A DNA stretch of 64,000 nucleotides, taken from the NCBI RefSeq assembly GCF_005144885.1, contig NZ_CP039690.1:3113001-3177000 (forward strand), written 5' to 3'. Made by a program: the position numbers and the translations under genes. The notes below the pieces were generated by a model, which worked only from the letters and a program-made list of their open reading frames with translations, ran no database searches and had not been told where the DNA came from. Source of the stretch: Phreatobacter stygius. Its GTDB lineage: Bacteria; Pseudomonadota; Alphaproteobacteria; Rhizobiales; Phreatobacteraceae. Shown here piece after piece: positions 18,694 through 26,512 of this stretch; position 1 is the first letter of the stretch, and every line of letters begins with the position of its first letter.

Positions 18694-19413
18694 ATGCTGC
18701 CTGATCCGCCTCCATCGCCGCCGCGCAGTTTCGAGATTGTCGCCCGGCAAATCGCCGCCATGGTCCAGTCCAGCTACAAGATCGGCCAGCGATTGCCCGC
18801 CGAGCGCGATCTGGCCAAATCTTTCGGTGTGTCCCGGCCGACCATCCGCGAGGCGATCCTGTCGCTCGCCATGGCAGGCATGCTGAAAGTGCGGAGCAAC
18901 AGCGGTGCCTATGTCATCAGCCGGCACGAGGCGCCCGAGGTCCAGGCGCTGGAGGGTTTCGGGCCGTTTGAAAACCTGGAGGCCCGCCGGCTGATCGAGC
19001 CGCAGATCGCCGCGATCGCCGCCCAGCGCGCCTCGGAGGCGATCCTCGCCCAGCTTGCCGAGACGCTCGCCATGATGCGCTGGGAACATGCGCAGGGAAA
19101 CGAAGCCGACGGCCCGGACCATCGCTTCCATATCCTGCTGGCGGAGGCGTCCGGCAATGGCGCCCTGGTGTCGATCTCGGATTCGCTGTGGCGTGGCCAG
19201 ATCGAGTCGCGCATCTGGCGCGAGATCCATGTCCACATGCGGATGGAGGACTACCGCCCGATGTGGCTCAGGGATCACGAGGCGATCTACGAGGCTGTGC
19301 GCGCCAGACATGCCAGGAAGGCGAGCGCCGCCATGACCCGGCATCTCGACAATATCCGCGAGGCCTTGATGACCGCCTCCAACGCCAGGGCGATGGCTGC
19401 GCCGCGATCTTGA
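18694..19413 (+). CDS. GntR family regulator, FadR subfamily (FCD domain)
   Basis: A 239-residue regulator. The winged helix-turn-helix spans about residues 10-78 (GQRLPAERDLAKSFGVSRPT, then IREAILSLAMAGML). The C-terminal all-helical FCD ligand domain follows, with R-x-x-IEPQIAAIAAQRAS and DHRFHILLAEASGNG; FCD domains often bind a metal through Asp/His residues and sense a carboxylate. It is divergent from the aminotransferase gene with two TGGTNNNACCA-type sites between, so it probably represses that gene, and perhaps the binding protein and amidase-like gene behind it. Confidence 0.92.
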   Translation: MLPDPPPSPPRSFEIVARQIAAMVQSSYKIGQRLPAERDLAKSFGVSRPTIREAILSLAMAGMLKVRSNSGAYVISRHEAPEVQALEGFGPFENLEARRLIEPQIAAIAAQRASEAILAQLAETLAMMRWEHAQGNEADGPDHRFHILLAEASGNGALVSISDSLWRGQIESRIWREIHVHMRMEDYRPMWLRDHEAIYEAVRARHARKASAAMTRHLDNIREALMTASNARAMAAPRS

Positions 19414-19593
19414 ACGGCGGACCGCCGGGCGCCACACCTGTGCCGCTGGCGATTGACCGATATGCGCGAATGCCAATCAATCAAAGAAAGGCATTTGCCA
19501 ATAGATTGCGCTATCGGCATTGCGAATGCGTCCGGCGCCATGGCCGCGAGCCGCGGATATGCTGGATCATTCGACCTCGGAACGGAGAGAACA

Positions 19594-20514
19594 ATGCGTT
19601 TATTGGTGGTCGGGGCCGGATCGACCGGCGGCTATTTCGGCGGTCGTCTGGCTCAGGCCGGCCGTGACGTGACCTTCCTGGTCCGGCCGAAGCGGGCAGC
19701 TGAGATCGAGGCCAACGGGCTGCAGATCGTCAGCCCCCATGGTGACGTGACGCTGACGCCGAAACTCGTCACGGCGGGCCAGCTGACCCAACCGTTCGAC
19801 GCGGTCCTGCTCACCGTCAAGGCCTTTGCGCTGGAGCGGGCGCTCGACGACCTCATCCCCGCCATCGGGCCCGAAACCATGATCCTGCCGGTGCTGAACG
19901 GCATGAGGCATGTCGATGTGCTGGCCACGCGTTTCGGCGAAAAGGCGGTGCTCGGCGGCGTCTGCAAGATCGCCGCGACGATCGACGGCCAGGGCCGCAT
20001 CGTTCAGCTCGCCAAGTTCCAGGAGCTGGTTTACGGCGAGCTGAACGGCCAGCCGTCGGCGCGCACCGAGGCGCTCGATGGCTTCATGCAGGGTGCCGGT
20101 TTCGACGCCCGGCTGTCGCCGGCGGTCGAGCGCGAGATGTGGGAAAAATGGGTGCTGCTGGCAACGCTCGGCGGCATCACCTGCCTGATGCGCGGCACGG
20201 TCGGGGATATCGCCGCGGCGCCCGGCGGCACTGATTTCGTGCACGGCTTCCTCGATGAGGTCGTGACTGTCGTCAAGACGGTCGGCAAGGCGCCGAACCC
20301 GGATTTCCTCGCCAATGTCAGGGCGCAGATGACCGCCGCCGGCTCGCCCCAGGCTTCCTCCATGTATCGGGATCTGCAGGCCGGCAACGCGGTCGAGGCT
20401 GATCAGATCATCGGCGACCTCTTGGCCCGGGCCCGCAGCGCCGGCATTGCCACGCCGCTGATCGCCACCGCCTATACCCATCTGTCGGTCTACCAGAACC
20501 GGGTCACCGCCTGA
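19594..20514 (+). CDS. Ketopantoate reductase family protein (PanE/ApbA-like)
   Basis: A 306-residue NADP-dependent reductase. The Rossmann motif is VVGAGSTGGYFGG (G7, G9, G12), the probable catalytic Lys76 lies in VLLTVKAFALE, and the C-terminal domain has EKWVLLATLGGITCLMRG and SSMYRDLQAGNAVEADQIIG, close to the PanE signature. GGAGAGA precedes the ATG at 19594; an in-frame ATG 141 bp upstream lacks family sequence. It may be the pantothenate enzyme or one of the many PanE paralogues acting on other 2-oxoacids; the catabolic setting favours a paralogue. Its stop codon lies inside an 11-bp tandem duplication. Confidence 0.88.
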   Translation: MRLLVVGAGSTGGYFGGRLAQAGRDVTFLVRPKRAAEIEANGLQIVSPHGDVTLTPKLVTAGQLTQPFDAVLLTVKAFALERALDDLIPAIGPETMILPVLNGMRHVDVLATRFGEKAVLGGVCKIAATIDGQGRIVQLAKFQELVYGELNGQPSARTEALDGFMQGAGFDARLSPAVEREMWEKWVLLATLGGITCLMRGTVGDIAAAPGGTDFVHGFLDEVVTVVKTVGKAPNPDFLANVRAQMTAAGSPQASSMYRDLQAGNAVEADQIIGDLLARARSAGIATPLIATAYTHLSVYQNRVTA

Positions 20515-20525
20515 TCACCGCCTGA
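20504..20525. repeat. 11-bp tandem duplication spanning the PanE-like stop codon
   Basis: TCACCGCCTGA occurs twice head to tail (20504-20514, 20515-20525). The first copy ends with the stop codon TGA of the reductase gene, so the second copy is entirely non-coding. Confidence 0.95.
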
Positions 20526-20620
20526 TCCCGGGCGTCGCGGCGCCAGGCCGGAGCGGGGGCGCATGGCCATTGCCGGCCGGCTTGCTCCGGCTGATCGCCC
20601 GCAGGCCCGCCTCGCTCAGG

Positions 20621-21058
20621 TCAGCTGCAGCCGACCGGCGGGCGGCTGCCGCGTGGGCAGGACCGGCCGAAGTTCCGGCCGGTGCCGTACCACTCGCCGC
20701 TGCGACGGCGCTCCCAGCCGGCTCCGAAGTTCGAGCCGGTGCCGACGATGCGGCCGCGCTCGACATCGTAGCCACCGCCAAAGCGCGTGCCCGTGCCGGT
20801 GATTCGATTGCCCCGCTGTTCGTAACCGCCGCCAAAATTGCGCCCGGTGCCGCGATAGGTCGTCGTGCGGCCGTGGCGCGAACGGTCGACGTCATAACCC
20901 CGGCCGAAACGGCGGCCCTCGCCGCGCAGGTTGCCGCGGCTGTCCTGGACATATTGGACCTGCTCGATGCGATAGCCGTCGATCGGCGCCGGCGTGGCGG
21001 CCAACGTGGCGCCGGCGATCTGTCCTGCGACGAGCAGTGAAAGGGCGAAGCTCATCAT
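20621..21058 (-). CDS. Exported glycine/arginine-rich repeat protein, unknown function
   Basis: The 145-residue protein starts with a hydrophobic signal-like segment (MMSFALSLLVAGQIAGATLA). Four or five imperfect repeats follow around the motif GTG-R/S/T-NFGGGYE (for example GTGRNFGGGYE, GTGTRFGGGYD, GTGSNFGAGWE, GTGRNFGRS), rich in Gly, Arg and aromatics, ending with two Cys. The coding direction is supported by the signal peptide, the regular repeat and the stop just before convergent panE-like DNA. Either of two adjacent ATGs (21058 or 21055) could start it. I recognise no known family. The repeats resemble beta-turn or polyanion-binding modules; an envelope or nucleic-acid-binding role is only a guess. 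Confidence 0.7.
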   Translation of the reverse strand: MMSFALSLLVAGQIAGATLAATPAPIDGYRIEQVQYVQDSRGNLRGEGRRFGRGYDVDRSRHGRTTTYRGTGRNFGGGYEQRGNRITGTGTRFGGGYDVERGRIVGTGSNFGAGWERRRSGEWYGTGRNFGRSCPRGSRPPVGCS

Positions 21059-21094
21059 CTCGGTTCCCGTGCCTGGTCTTTTGGATCGACTTTA

Positions 21095-21133
21095 TGGCTT
21101 GACGTTGTGGCTTGACGTTATGGCTTGACGTTG
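21095..21133. repeat. Three tandem 13-bp repeats upstream of the glycine-rich gene
   Basis: TGGCTTGACGTTG, TGGCTTGACGTTA and TGGCTTGACGTTG follow one another without gaps. They begin 37 bp upstream of the glycine-rich repeat protein's start, in promoter position for that minus-strand gene. On the plus strand each contains TTGAC. They could be a reiterated regulator site or simple slippage. Confidence 0.9.
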
Positions 21134-21427
21134 CCTGGGCCTTTTGCGGCCAAGGTCGTTTCAGCGCTGTGCCGCCTGGCGATCAACCAATTTCGGCCTG
21201 CAACAGGACGGAGACGCGGCTTTTCCGATCCGGTCACGCCGTTTCGCGAGACCTGAGTGCCATGATGGCACTGGTCCGGCGCAAAGCCGGAGGCCGAGTG
21301 AGCCGATTTGGCACAGGCGCACGATCAAGGCGGGCCGTGGACCGTTGCCGGACGACAGCGACGCCCAAATCCCGGCGCGCAAGTCCCGGCATCCAGGTTT
21401 TGGCAGGCTGACGTATCAGGGGAGGAT
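21134..21427. other. Intergenic region between glycine-rich gene and tRNA-Gly
   Basis: No convincing gene is present; short frames here look like chance reading through GC-rich DNA. It contains a 17-bp perfect palindrome (21256-21272) and a weak CCGG-N7-CCGG hairpin just after it. Otherwise I see nothing. Confidence 0.6.
21256..21272. promoter_or_regulatory. 17-bp perfect palindrome, operator-like
   Basis: AGTGCCATGATGGCACT is a perfect 8+1+8 inverted repeat in non-coding DNA, about 200 bp from the glycine-rich gene start and 155 bp from the tRNA. Its short spacer suits a dimeric DNA-binding protein better than an RNA hairpin. No regulator gene is adjacent. Confidence 0.45.
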
Positions 21428-21501
21428 TGGAGCGGGCGGCGGGAATCGAACCCGCATATTCAGCTTGGGAAGCTGACGTTCTACCACTGAACTACGCCCG
21501 C
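21428..21501 (-). tRNA. tRNA-Gly (anticodon CCC)
   Basis: The minus strand reads a complete cloverleaf: acceptor GCGGGCG pairs with CGCCCGC, the D arm is GTTC...GAAC, the anticodon stem TCAGC/GCTGA encloses loop TTCCCAA (anticodon CCC), and the T arm GCGGG-TTCGATT-CCCGC is intact. Discriminator T and CCA are encoded. The sequence closely resembles E. coli glyU. It reads GGG codons. Confidence 0.97.
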
Positions 21502-21591
21502 TCAGGATCGGGCGCGACCATAGCCACAGCCATGCCGGCTTCGCAAGAGGCGTGGCGCGTCGGCGTCCTGGGCTTCGGCCCAAAAACGCAG

Positions 21592-21619
21592 ACGGCCCGC
21601 GGCGGCGGCCGCGGGCCGT
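21592..21619 (-). terminator. Rho-independent terminator of the 55-residue gene
   Basis: A perfect 12-bp stem (ACGGCCCGCGGC / GCCGCGGGCCGT) with 4-nt loop is followed on the minus strand by CTGCGTTTTT. It lies 33 bp after the small gene's stop codon. A second hairpin (GGAGTGACC / GGTCACTCC, 21625-21659, 17-nt loop) overlaps that stop codon. The U-run begins 5 nt after the stem, so termination may be imperfect. Confidence 0.65.
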
Positions 21620-21652
21620 CCTTCGGAGTGACCCTGGAGGAACGAGGAGCGG

Positions 21653-21820
21653 TCACTCCTCCGCCCGGACGACGGATTCCCTGGGCAGGGATCCATCGGT
21701 GGTGGCCCGGACGGGGATCTGGAGCAGGAAGGAGCAGCGGCCGTCCTGCGCGACGAGCACGTCGAGCAGGCTTCGCGTGGCGCGATCGTCAGGTTTTTGG
21801 GCCTTTCGATCTCTCGTCAT
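21653..21820 (-). CDS. Small hypothetical protein, 55 residues
   Basis: An ATG at 21820, preceded by GGGGAAGGA at about 10 bp, opens a 55-codon frame ending TGA at 21653. The peptide begins MTRDRKAQKPDD and continues with RSLLDVLVAQDGRCSFLLQI, a plausible amphipathic helix or strand, and an acidic C-terminus VVRAEE. A strong terminator follows at once. Ribosome site, compact frame and terminator together make it a credible gene, although I recognise no family. It is divergent from hrpB, whose GTG start lies 160 bp away. Confidence 0.55.
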   Translation of the reverse strand: MTRDRKAQKPDDRATRSLLDVLVAQDGRCSFLLQIPVRATTDGSLPRESVVRAEE

Positions 21821-21979
21821 CGCGTCTCAGTCCTTCCCCTTGAGGGACGCCCTGTCCCAGGTTGGAACGGCGGGCGTCTTCGTCAGGACATCTCGCAAGG
21901 GCGGGGCCTGCCAGCCGGTTTTTGAGCGGTCTCGACCACGGCGCTTGCGGATGCAGTGAAGGAACCGTAAACGCGCTCG

Positions 21980-24439
21980 GTGTTCACTTCAGCGCTCCCC
22001 ATCGATGAGGCCTTGCCCGGGTTGAAGGCGGCGCTCGCCGCCACGCCGTCCGCCGTGCTGGTGGCGCCGCCCGGCGCCGGCAAATCGACCCGCGTGCCGC
22101 TGGTGCTGGCGGGCGAGGCCTGGGTCGGCGACGGTAAGATCCTGGTGCTCGAGCCCCGGCGCATCGCGGCCCGCGCGGTCGCCGACCGGATGGCCAGGAC
22201 GCTCGGCGAGCCGGTCGGCGCGACCGTCGGCCTGCGTGTGCGCTTCGGCTCCAAGATCTCGGGCCGCACCCGCATCGAGGTGGTCACCGAAGGCATTTTC
22301 ACCCGCATGATCCTGGACGATCCGGCGCTGTCGGGCGTGTCGGCCGTGCTGTTCGACGAATTCCACGAGCGCAGCCTCGATGCCGATCTCGGCCTTGCCC
22401 TGGCGCTCGACGCCCAGGCCGGCCTGCGCGAGGACCTGCGCATCCTGGTCATGTCGGCAACGCTCGACGGTGCGCGGGTCGCAAGGCTGCTCGGCGACGC
22501 GCCGGTGGTCGAGAGCGCCGGCCGGGCCTATCCCGTCGAGACCCGTTTCACCGGCCGCGATCCGGCCGCCCGGCTCGAGGACGAGGTTACCCGCGTGGTG
22601 CGACGCGCCTTGGCCGAGGAACCGGGCTCGGCCCTGGTCTTCCTGCCCGGCACAGCCGAGATCCGGCGGGTCGCCGACCTGTTGAAAGCCACGATCAAGG
22701 ACCCGGCCGTCGACATCGTGCCGCTTTATGGCGCGCTCGAACCGCGCGAGCAGGACCGTGCGGTTGAACCAGCCGCGAGCGGCCGGCGCAAGGTGGTGCT
22801 GGCGACCTCGATCGCCGAGACCTCGCTGACCATCGAGGGCGTGCGCATCGTGGTCGATTCAGGCCTTGCCCGGGTGCCGCGCTTCGAACCGGACCTCGGC
22901 CTGACCCGGCTCGAAACCGTGCGCGTGTCGCGCGCCGCAGCCGACCAGCGCCGCGGCCGCGCCGGCCGCACGCAGGCGGGTGTCTGCTACCGGCTCTGGG
23001 ACGAGGCGCAGGAGGGCTCGTTCCCGGCCTATGCCGCACCCGAGATCCTGGCCGCCGATCTCTCGTCGCTGCTGCTCGACTGCGCGTCCTGGGGTGTCAC
23101 CGATCCCTTGACCCTGGCCTTTCTCGATCCGCCGCCGAAACCGGCTCTGGCCGAGGCGCGTGTCCTGCTCGAAAGCCTCGGCGCGCTCGAGCCGGACGGC
23201 CGGATCAATGCCGAGGGCGAGAGGCTGCGCGCCCTGCCGCTGGCGCCAAGGCTCGCCCGCATGGTGGTCGATGCCGCCAGGCGCGGCGAGGGCCGGCTGG
23301 CCGCCGATCTCGCGCTCATCGTCTCGGAACGGGGCCTTGGCGGCGACGACGTCCATCTCGGCCACCGGCTCGACCGGCTGCGCTCCGATCGCGGCAAGCG
23401 CGCCGAAGAGGGCCGGCGCATGGCCGCCGGCTGGCTCCGCGACGTCAATGCCGTCAGGGACGAAGGCGCCGGTCCCGAACGCGCCGGCGCCGTGCTGGCG
23501 CTGGCCTTCCCCGATCGCATTGCCAAGGCGCGTGGCCGCGACGGCGAATTCCTGCTGGCCAATGGCCGGGGCGCGGCGGTCGATGCCGCCTCGCCCCTGG
23601 CGCGCGAGCCGTTCCTGGCCATTGCCGAAATCGGCGGCGTTGCCGCCCGTTCGCGGATCTTCTCGGCCGCGCCGATCACCCTCGCCGAGATCGAGGCCGA
23701 TTTCGCCGACCGCATCGCGACGCGCGAGGAGGTGGTCTTCGACAAGACGGCGGCCGCCTTGCGGGCGCGCCGGGCGCGCCGCCTCGGCGCCATTGCGCTC
23801 GGCGTCGATACGCTGGCCGTGCCGGCCAATGAGGCGAGCGCCGTGGCGCTCGCCGAAGGCATTGCCGGGCTCGGCATCGGCCGGCTGCCCTGGTCGAAGA
23901 CCCAGCTCGCCATGCGCCATCGTGTCGCCTTCCTGCGCCGTGTCGACCAGAGCTTTCCCGATCTCTCCGACGAAACCCTGGCGGCAACCGCCGCCGCATG
24001 GCTGCCCCACCATATTCTCGGCAAGACCGCACTGGCCCAGATCGGCGCCGACGATCTCGGCGCGGCGCTCGACCAGCTGGTGCCCTGGGACGTCAAGCGA
24101 CGGATCGAGACCGACCTGCCATCCCATTTCGATGCGCCCTCGGGCCAGCGCCATCCGATCGACTACGAGGGCGGGGAGCCGACCTTGTCGATCCGGGTCC
24201 AGGAGCTGTTCGGGCTCGCCGTCCATCCAAGCGTCGCCCGCGGCAAGATCCCGCTGGTGGTCGAGCTCCTGTCGCCGGCGCACCGGCCGGTGCAGGTGAC
24301 ACGCGACCTGCCGGGCTTCTGGAAAGGCTCCTATCAGGCGGTGAAGAGCGAGATGAAGGGGCGTTATCCACGCCATCCCTGGCCGGACGACCCGGCGGCC
24401 GCGGCGGCGACCCACCGGGCCAAGCCACGCGGGACTTGA
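21980..24439 (+). CDS. hrpB: ATP-dependent helicase HrpB
   Basis: The 819-residue product has the full DEAH-box helicase HrpB layout. Walker A is VAPPGAGKST (about residues 28-37), the DEAH variant DEFHERS sits near residue 124, motif III is VMSATLDGARV, and the arginine-finger motif QRRGRAGRTQ lies near residue 320. The HrpB-specific C-terminal part ends with the SYQAVKSEMKGRYPRHPWPDD type of tail. The frame starts with GTG at 21980, and LPIDEALPGLKAAL matches the usual HrpB N-terminus. The family consists of DExH RNA helicases of unclear physiological role. Confidence 0.93.
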   Translation: MFTSALPIDEALPGLKAALAATPSAVLVAPPGAGKSTRVPLVLAGEAWVGDGKILVLEPRRIAARAVADRMARTLGEPVGATVGLRVRFGSKISGRTRIEVVTEGIFTRMILDDPALSGVSAVLFDEFHERSLDADLGLALALDAQAGLREDLRILVMSATLDGARVARLLGDAPVVESAGRAYPVETRFTGRDPAARLEDEVTRVVRRALAEEPGSALVFLPGTAEIRRVADLLKATIKDPAVDIVPLYGALEPREQDRAVEPAASGRRKVVLATSIAETSLTIEGVRIVVDSGLARVPRFEPDLGLTRLETVRVSRAAADQRRGRAGRTQAGVCYRLWDEAQEGSFPAYAAPEILAADLSSLLLDCASWGVTDPLTLAFLDPPPKPALAEARVLLESLGALEPDGRINAEGERLRALPLAPRLARMVVDAARRGEGRLAADLALIVSERGLGGDDVHLGHRLDRLRSDRGKRAEEGRRMAAGWLRDVNAVRDEGAGPERAGAVLALAFPDRIAKARGRDGEFLLANGRGAAVDAASPLAREPFLAIAEIGGVAARSRIFSAAPITLAEIEADFADRIATREEVVFDKTAAALRARRARRLGAIALGVDTLAVPANEASAVALAEGIAGLGIGRLPWSKTQLAMRHRVAFLRRVDQSFPDLSDETLAATAAAWLPHHILGKTALAQIGADDLGAALDQLVPWDVKRRIETDLPSHFDAPSGQRHPIDYEGGEPTLSIRVQELFGLAVHPSVARGKIPLVVELLSPAHRPVQVTRDLPGFWKGSYQAVKSEMKGRYPRHPWPDDPAAAAATHRAKPRGT

Positions 24440-24477
24440 GATACGGAACCTGAGAGAAGGGCCGTGGGCTGACGGTT

Positions 24478-24520
24478 CCACCTCGTCATGGCCGTGCTTG
24501 TCACGGCCATGACGAGGTGG
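24478..24520. repeat. REP-like palindrome: 19-bp perfect stem, 5-nt loop
   Basis: CCACCTCGTCATGGCCGTG - CTTGT - CACGGCCATGACGAGGTGG is a perfect hairpin between hrpB and the lyase gene. The GTCATGGCC...CTTGT...GGCCATGAC core is the type of dispersed palindrome I know as frequent in rhizobial genomes, where GGGCTTGTCCC usually forms the tip. Here the tip has a paired G-C change. It could also stop hrpB transcription, but there is no T-run. Confidence 0.75.
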
Positions 24521-24608
24521 CGTCTGCGGCGAAGGGCAGCCTCGCCCGATCGGCGGGTTGCTTTCGCCGGGACCATTTCCGACAAAGAGGCCTGTCCCGG
24601 AGGTGGTC

Positions 24609-25517
24609 ATGTCCCGATCGGTTGAGCTCATCGAGGTCGCGCCGCGCGACGGCCTGCAGAACGAGAAGGTACCGGTCTCGACCGCCGACAAGATCGCGCT
24701 GATCGAGCGCTCCTTCGCCGCCGGCTTCCGCAAGGTCGAGGTGACCAGCTTCGTCAATCCGAAACGGGTGCCGCAAATGGCCGATGCCGAGGCTGTCATG
24801 GCCGGCATCCTGCCGCGCTATGCCGACCGCACGCTGGTTGGCCTGGCGCTCAATGTGAAGGGCGCCGAGCGGGCCCTGGCCGCCGGCTGCAACCAGATCA
24901 ATTATGTCTGCGTCGCCAGCGAGACCTTTGCGCGGAAGAACCAGAACGCCAGCACCGCCGAACTGGTGGCCGGCGCCGGCGAGGTGGCGCGCCTGGTCAA
25001 GGCCGCCGGCAAGCCGCTGGCGATTTCCATTGCCACCGCCTTCGGCTGCCCGTTCGACGGCGAGGTGCCGGTCGAGCGCGTCATGGCGATCGCGGCTGAA
25101 GTGCTGCGCCTCGACCCCTATGAGATCGGTTTCGCCGACACCATCGGTTGCGGCGTGCCGAGCCAGGTCACCGACATGCTGGCGCGCGCCAAGGCCTTGT
25201 CGGCGACCGTCAAGCTGCGCTGCCACTTTCACGACACCCGCAACACCGGCGTCGCCAATGCGATCGCTGCGGTCGCGGCGGGTGTCGACTATCTCGACGC
25301 CTCGGTCGGCGGCGTCGGCGGTTGCCCGTTCGCGCCCAATGCGACCGGCAATGTCGCGACCGAGGACCTGGTCTACACCTTCAACCGCATGGGCATTTCG
25401 ACCGGCCTCGACATCGACCGGCTGATCGATACCGCGCATTGGCTGTCGGGCGTGCTCGGCAAGCCGCTGCCGGCGGCGCTCAGCCGGGCCGGCGTGTTCC
25501 CGCCGCGGGCTGCCTGA
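24609..25517 (+). CDS. Hydroxymethylglutaryl-CoA lyase
   Basis: A 302-residue HMGL-like TIM-barrel lyase. It has EVAPRDGLQNEK with the catalytic Arg13-Asp14, SFVNPKRVPQMADAEAV, the metal-binding HFHDTRN, and the active-site Cys loop GVGGCPFAPNATGN. The ATG at 24609 follows GGAGGTGGTC. The enzyme splits HMG-CoA into acetyl-CoA and acetoacetate in leucine breakdown; close relatives cleave other 3-hydroxy-3-methylacyl-CoAs. The dehydratase-like gene follows after 2 bp, so the pair is an operon. No leucine-pathway partner genes are beside it. Confidence 0.9.
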   Translation: MSRSVELIEVAPRDGLQNEKVPVSTADKIALIERSFAAGFRKVEVTSFVNPKRVPQMADAEAVMAGILPRYADRTLVGLALNVKGAERALAAGCNQINYVCVASETFARKNQNASTAELVAGAGEVARLVKAAGKPLAISIATAFGCPFDGEVPVERVMAIAAEVLRLDPYEIGFADTIGCGVPSQVTDMLARAKALSATVKLRCHFHDTRNTGVANAIAAVAAGVDYLDASVGGVGGCPFAPNATGNVATEDLVYTFNRMGISTGLDIDRLIDTAHWLSGVLGKPLPAALSRAGVFPPRAA

Positions 25518-25519
25518 CC

Positions 25520-26497
25520 ATGACCCTGTTCTCACGCGACGACCTCGACGCCGCGGCTCGCCTGGTCCACGCCGTCATGCCGCCGACGCCGGCCTATGCC
25601 TGGCCGCTATTGGCCGAGCGTTTTGGCCTGCAAGTCGTCGTCAAGCACGAGAACCACACGCCGATCGGCGCCTTCAAGGTGCGCGGCGGCATCGTCTATC
25701 TCGACCGGCTGAAGCGTGAACGGCCCGAGGTCAAAGGCATCGTCTCGGCGACCCGCGGCAATCACGGCCAGAGCCTGGCTTTTGCTGCGCGCCATGCCGG
25801 GCTGCCGCTCGCCGTCGTCGTGCCCCATGGCAATTCGGTCGAGAAGAACGCCGCGATGAGGGCCTTCGGCGCCGAGCTGATCGAACATGGCCGCGACTTC
25901 GACGAGGCGCGCGAGCGCGCCGCCGCGATCGCCGCCGAGCGTGGCTTCGAGTTCGTACCGTCGTTCCACCGCGACCTGGTCATGGGGGTGGCGACCTATG
26001 GGCTGGAGCTGTTCTTAGCCCATCCGGATATCGACATTCTCTACGCGCCGATCGGCCTCGGCTCGGGGCTTTGCGGGCTGATCAGCGCGCGCGACCTGCT
26101 CGGCCTGAAGACCCGTATCGTCGGCGTGGTTTCGGAAGATGCCGCGGCCTATGCCCTGTCGGTCGAGGCCGGTCGCGTCGTCGAGGTCAATGCCACCAAT
26201 ACCTTTGCCGACGGCATCGCCGTGCGCATTCCCTCGGCCGAGGCGCTGGCGATCATCATTGATGGCGCCGAGCGCATCGTCAAAGTCTCCGAGGACGCGA
26301 TCGCCGAAGCCGTCAGAACCTATTGGACCGATACCCACAATGCCGCCGAGGGCGCTGGCGCGGCAGCCCTCGCCGCACTCGCCAAGGAGGCGCCGGCGCT
26401 CAAGGGCCTGAAGGCTGCCGTGATCCTCAGCGGCCAGAACATCGACCGGCCGGTGATGCTGGAGATCCTCAGCGGGCGCACGCCGAAGGCGATGTGA
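25520..26497 (+). CDS. Threonine dehydratase-like PLP enzyme (fold type II)
   Basis: A 325-residue fold-type II PLP enzyme. The Schiff-base Lys53 lies in PIGAFKVRGG, the SATRGNHGQSLA loop binds substrate carboxylate, and the phosphate-binding glycine loop is seen as PIGLGSGLCGL. There is no C-terminal ACT domain, so it is a short catabolic-type serine/threonine dehydratase, or a relative such as hydroxy-aspartate dehydratase or diaminopropionate-type lyase. The start lies 2 bp after the HMG-CoA lyase stop, implying coupled translation. The substrate is not fixed by the motifs. Confidence 0.87.
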   Translation: MTLFSRDDLDAAARLVHAVMPPTPAYAWPLLAERFGLQVVVKHENHTPIGAFKVRGGIVYLDRLKRERPEVKGIVSATRGNHGQSLAFAARHAGLPLAVVVPHGNSVEKNAAMRAFGAELIEHGRDFDEARERAAAIAAERGFEFVPSFHRDLVMGVATYGLELFLAHPDIDILYAPIGLGSGLCGLISARDLLGLKTRIVGVVSEDAAAYALSVEAGRVVEVNATNTFADGIAVRIPSAEALAIIIDGAERIVKVSEDAIAEAVRTYWTDTHNAAEGAGAAALAALAKEAPALKGLKAAVILSGQNIDRPVMLEILSGRTPKAM

Positions 26498-26512
26498 GAG
26501 ATTCGCGCCGGG

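Noticed and set aside
21308-21640. Short frames on the plus strand through tRNA-Gly, with peptides such as RRESNPHIQLG or AAGIEPAYSAWEA.
   Set aside because: They are translations of the antisense of the tRNA gene, a well-known source of false proteins.
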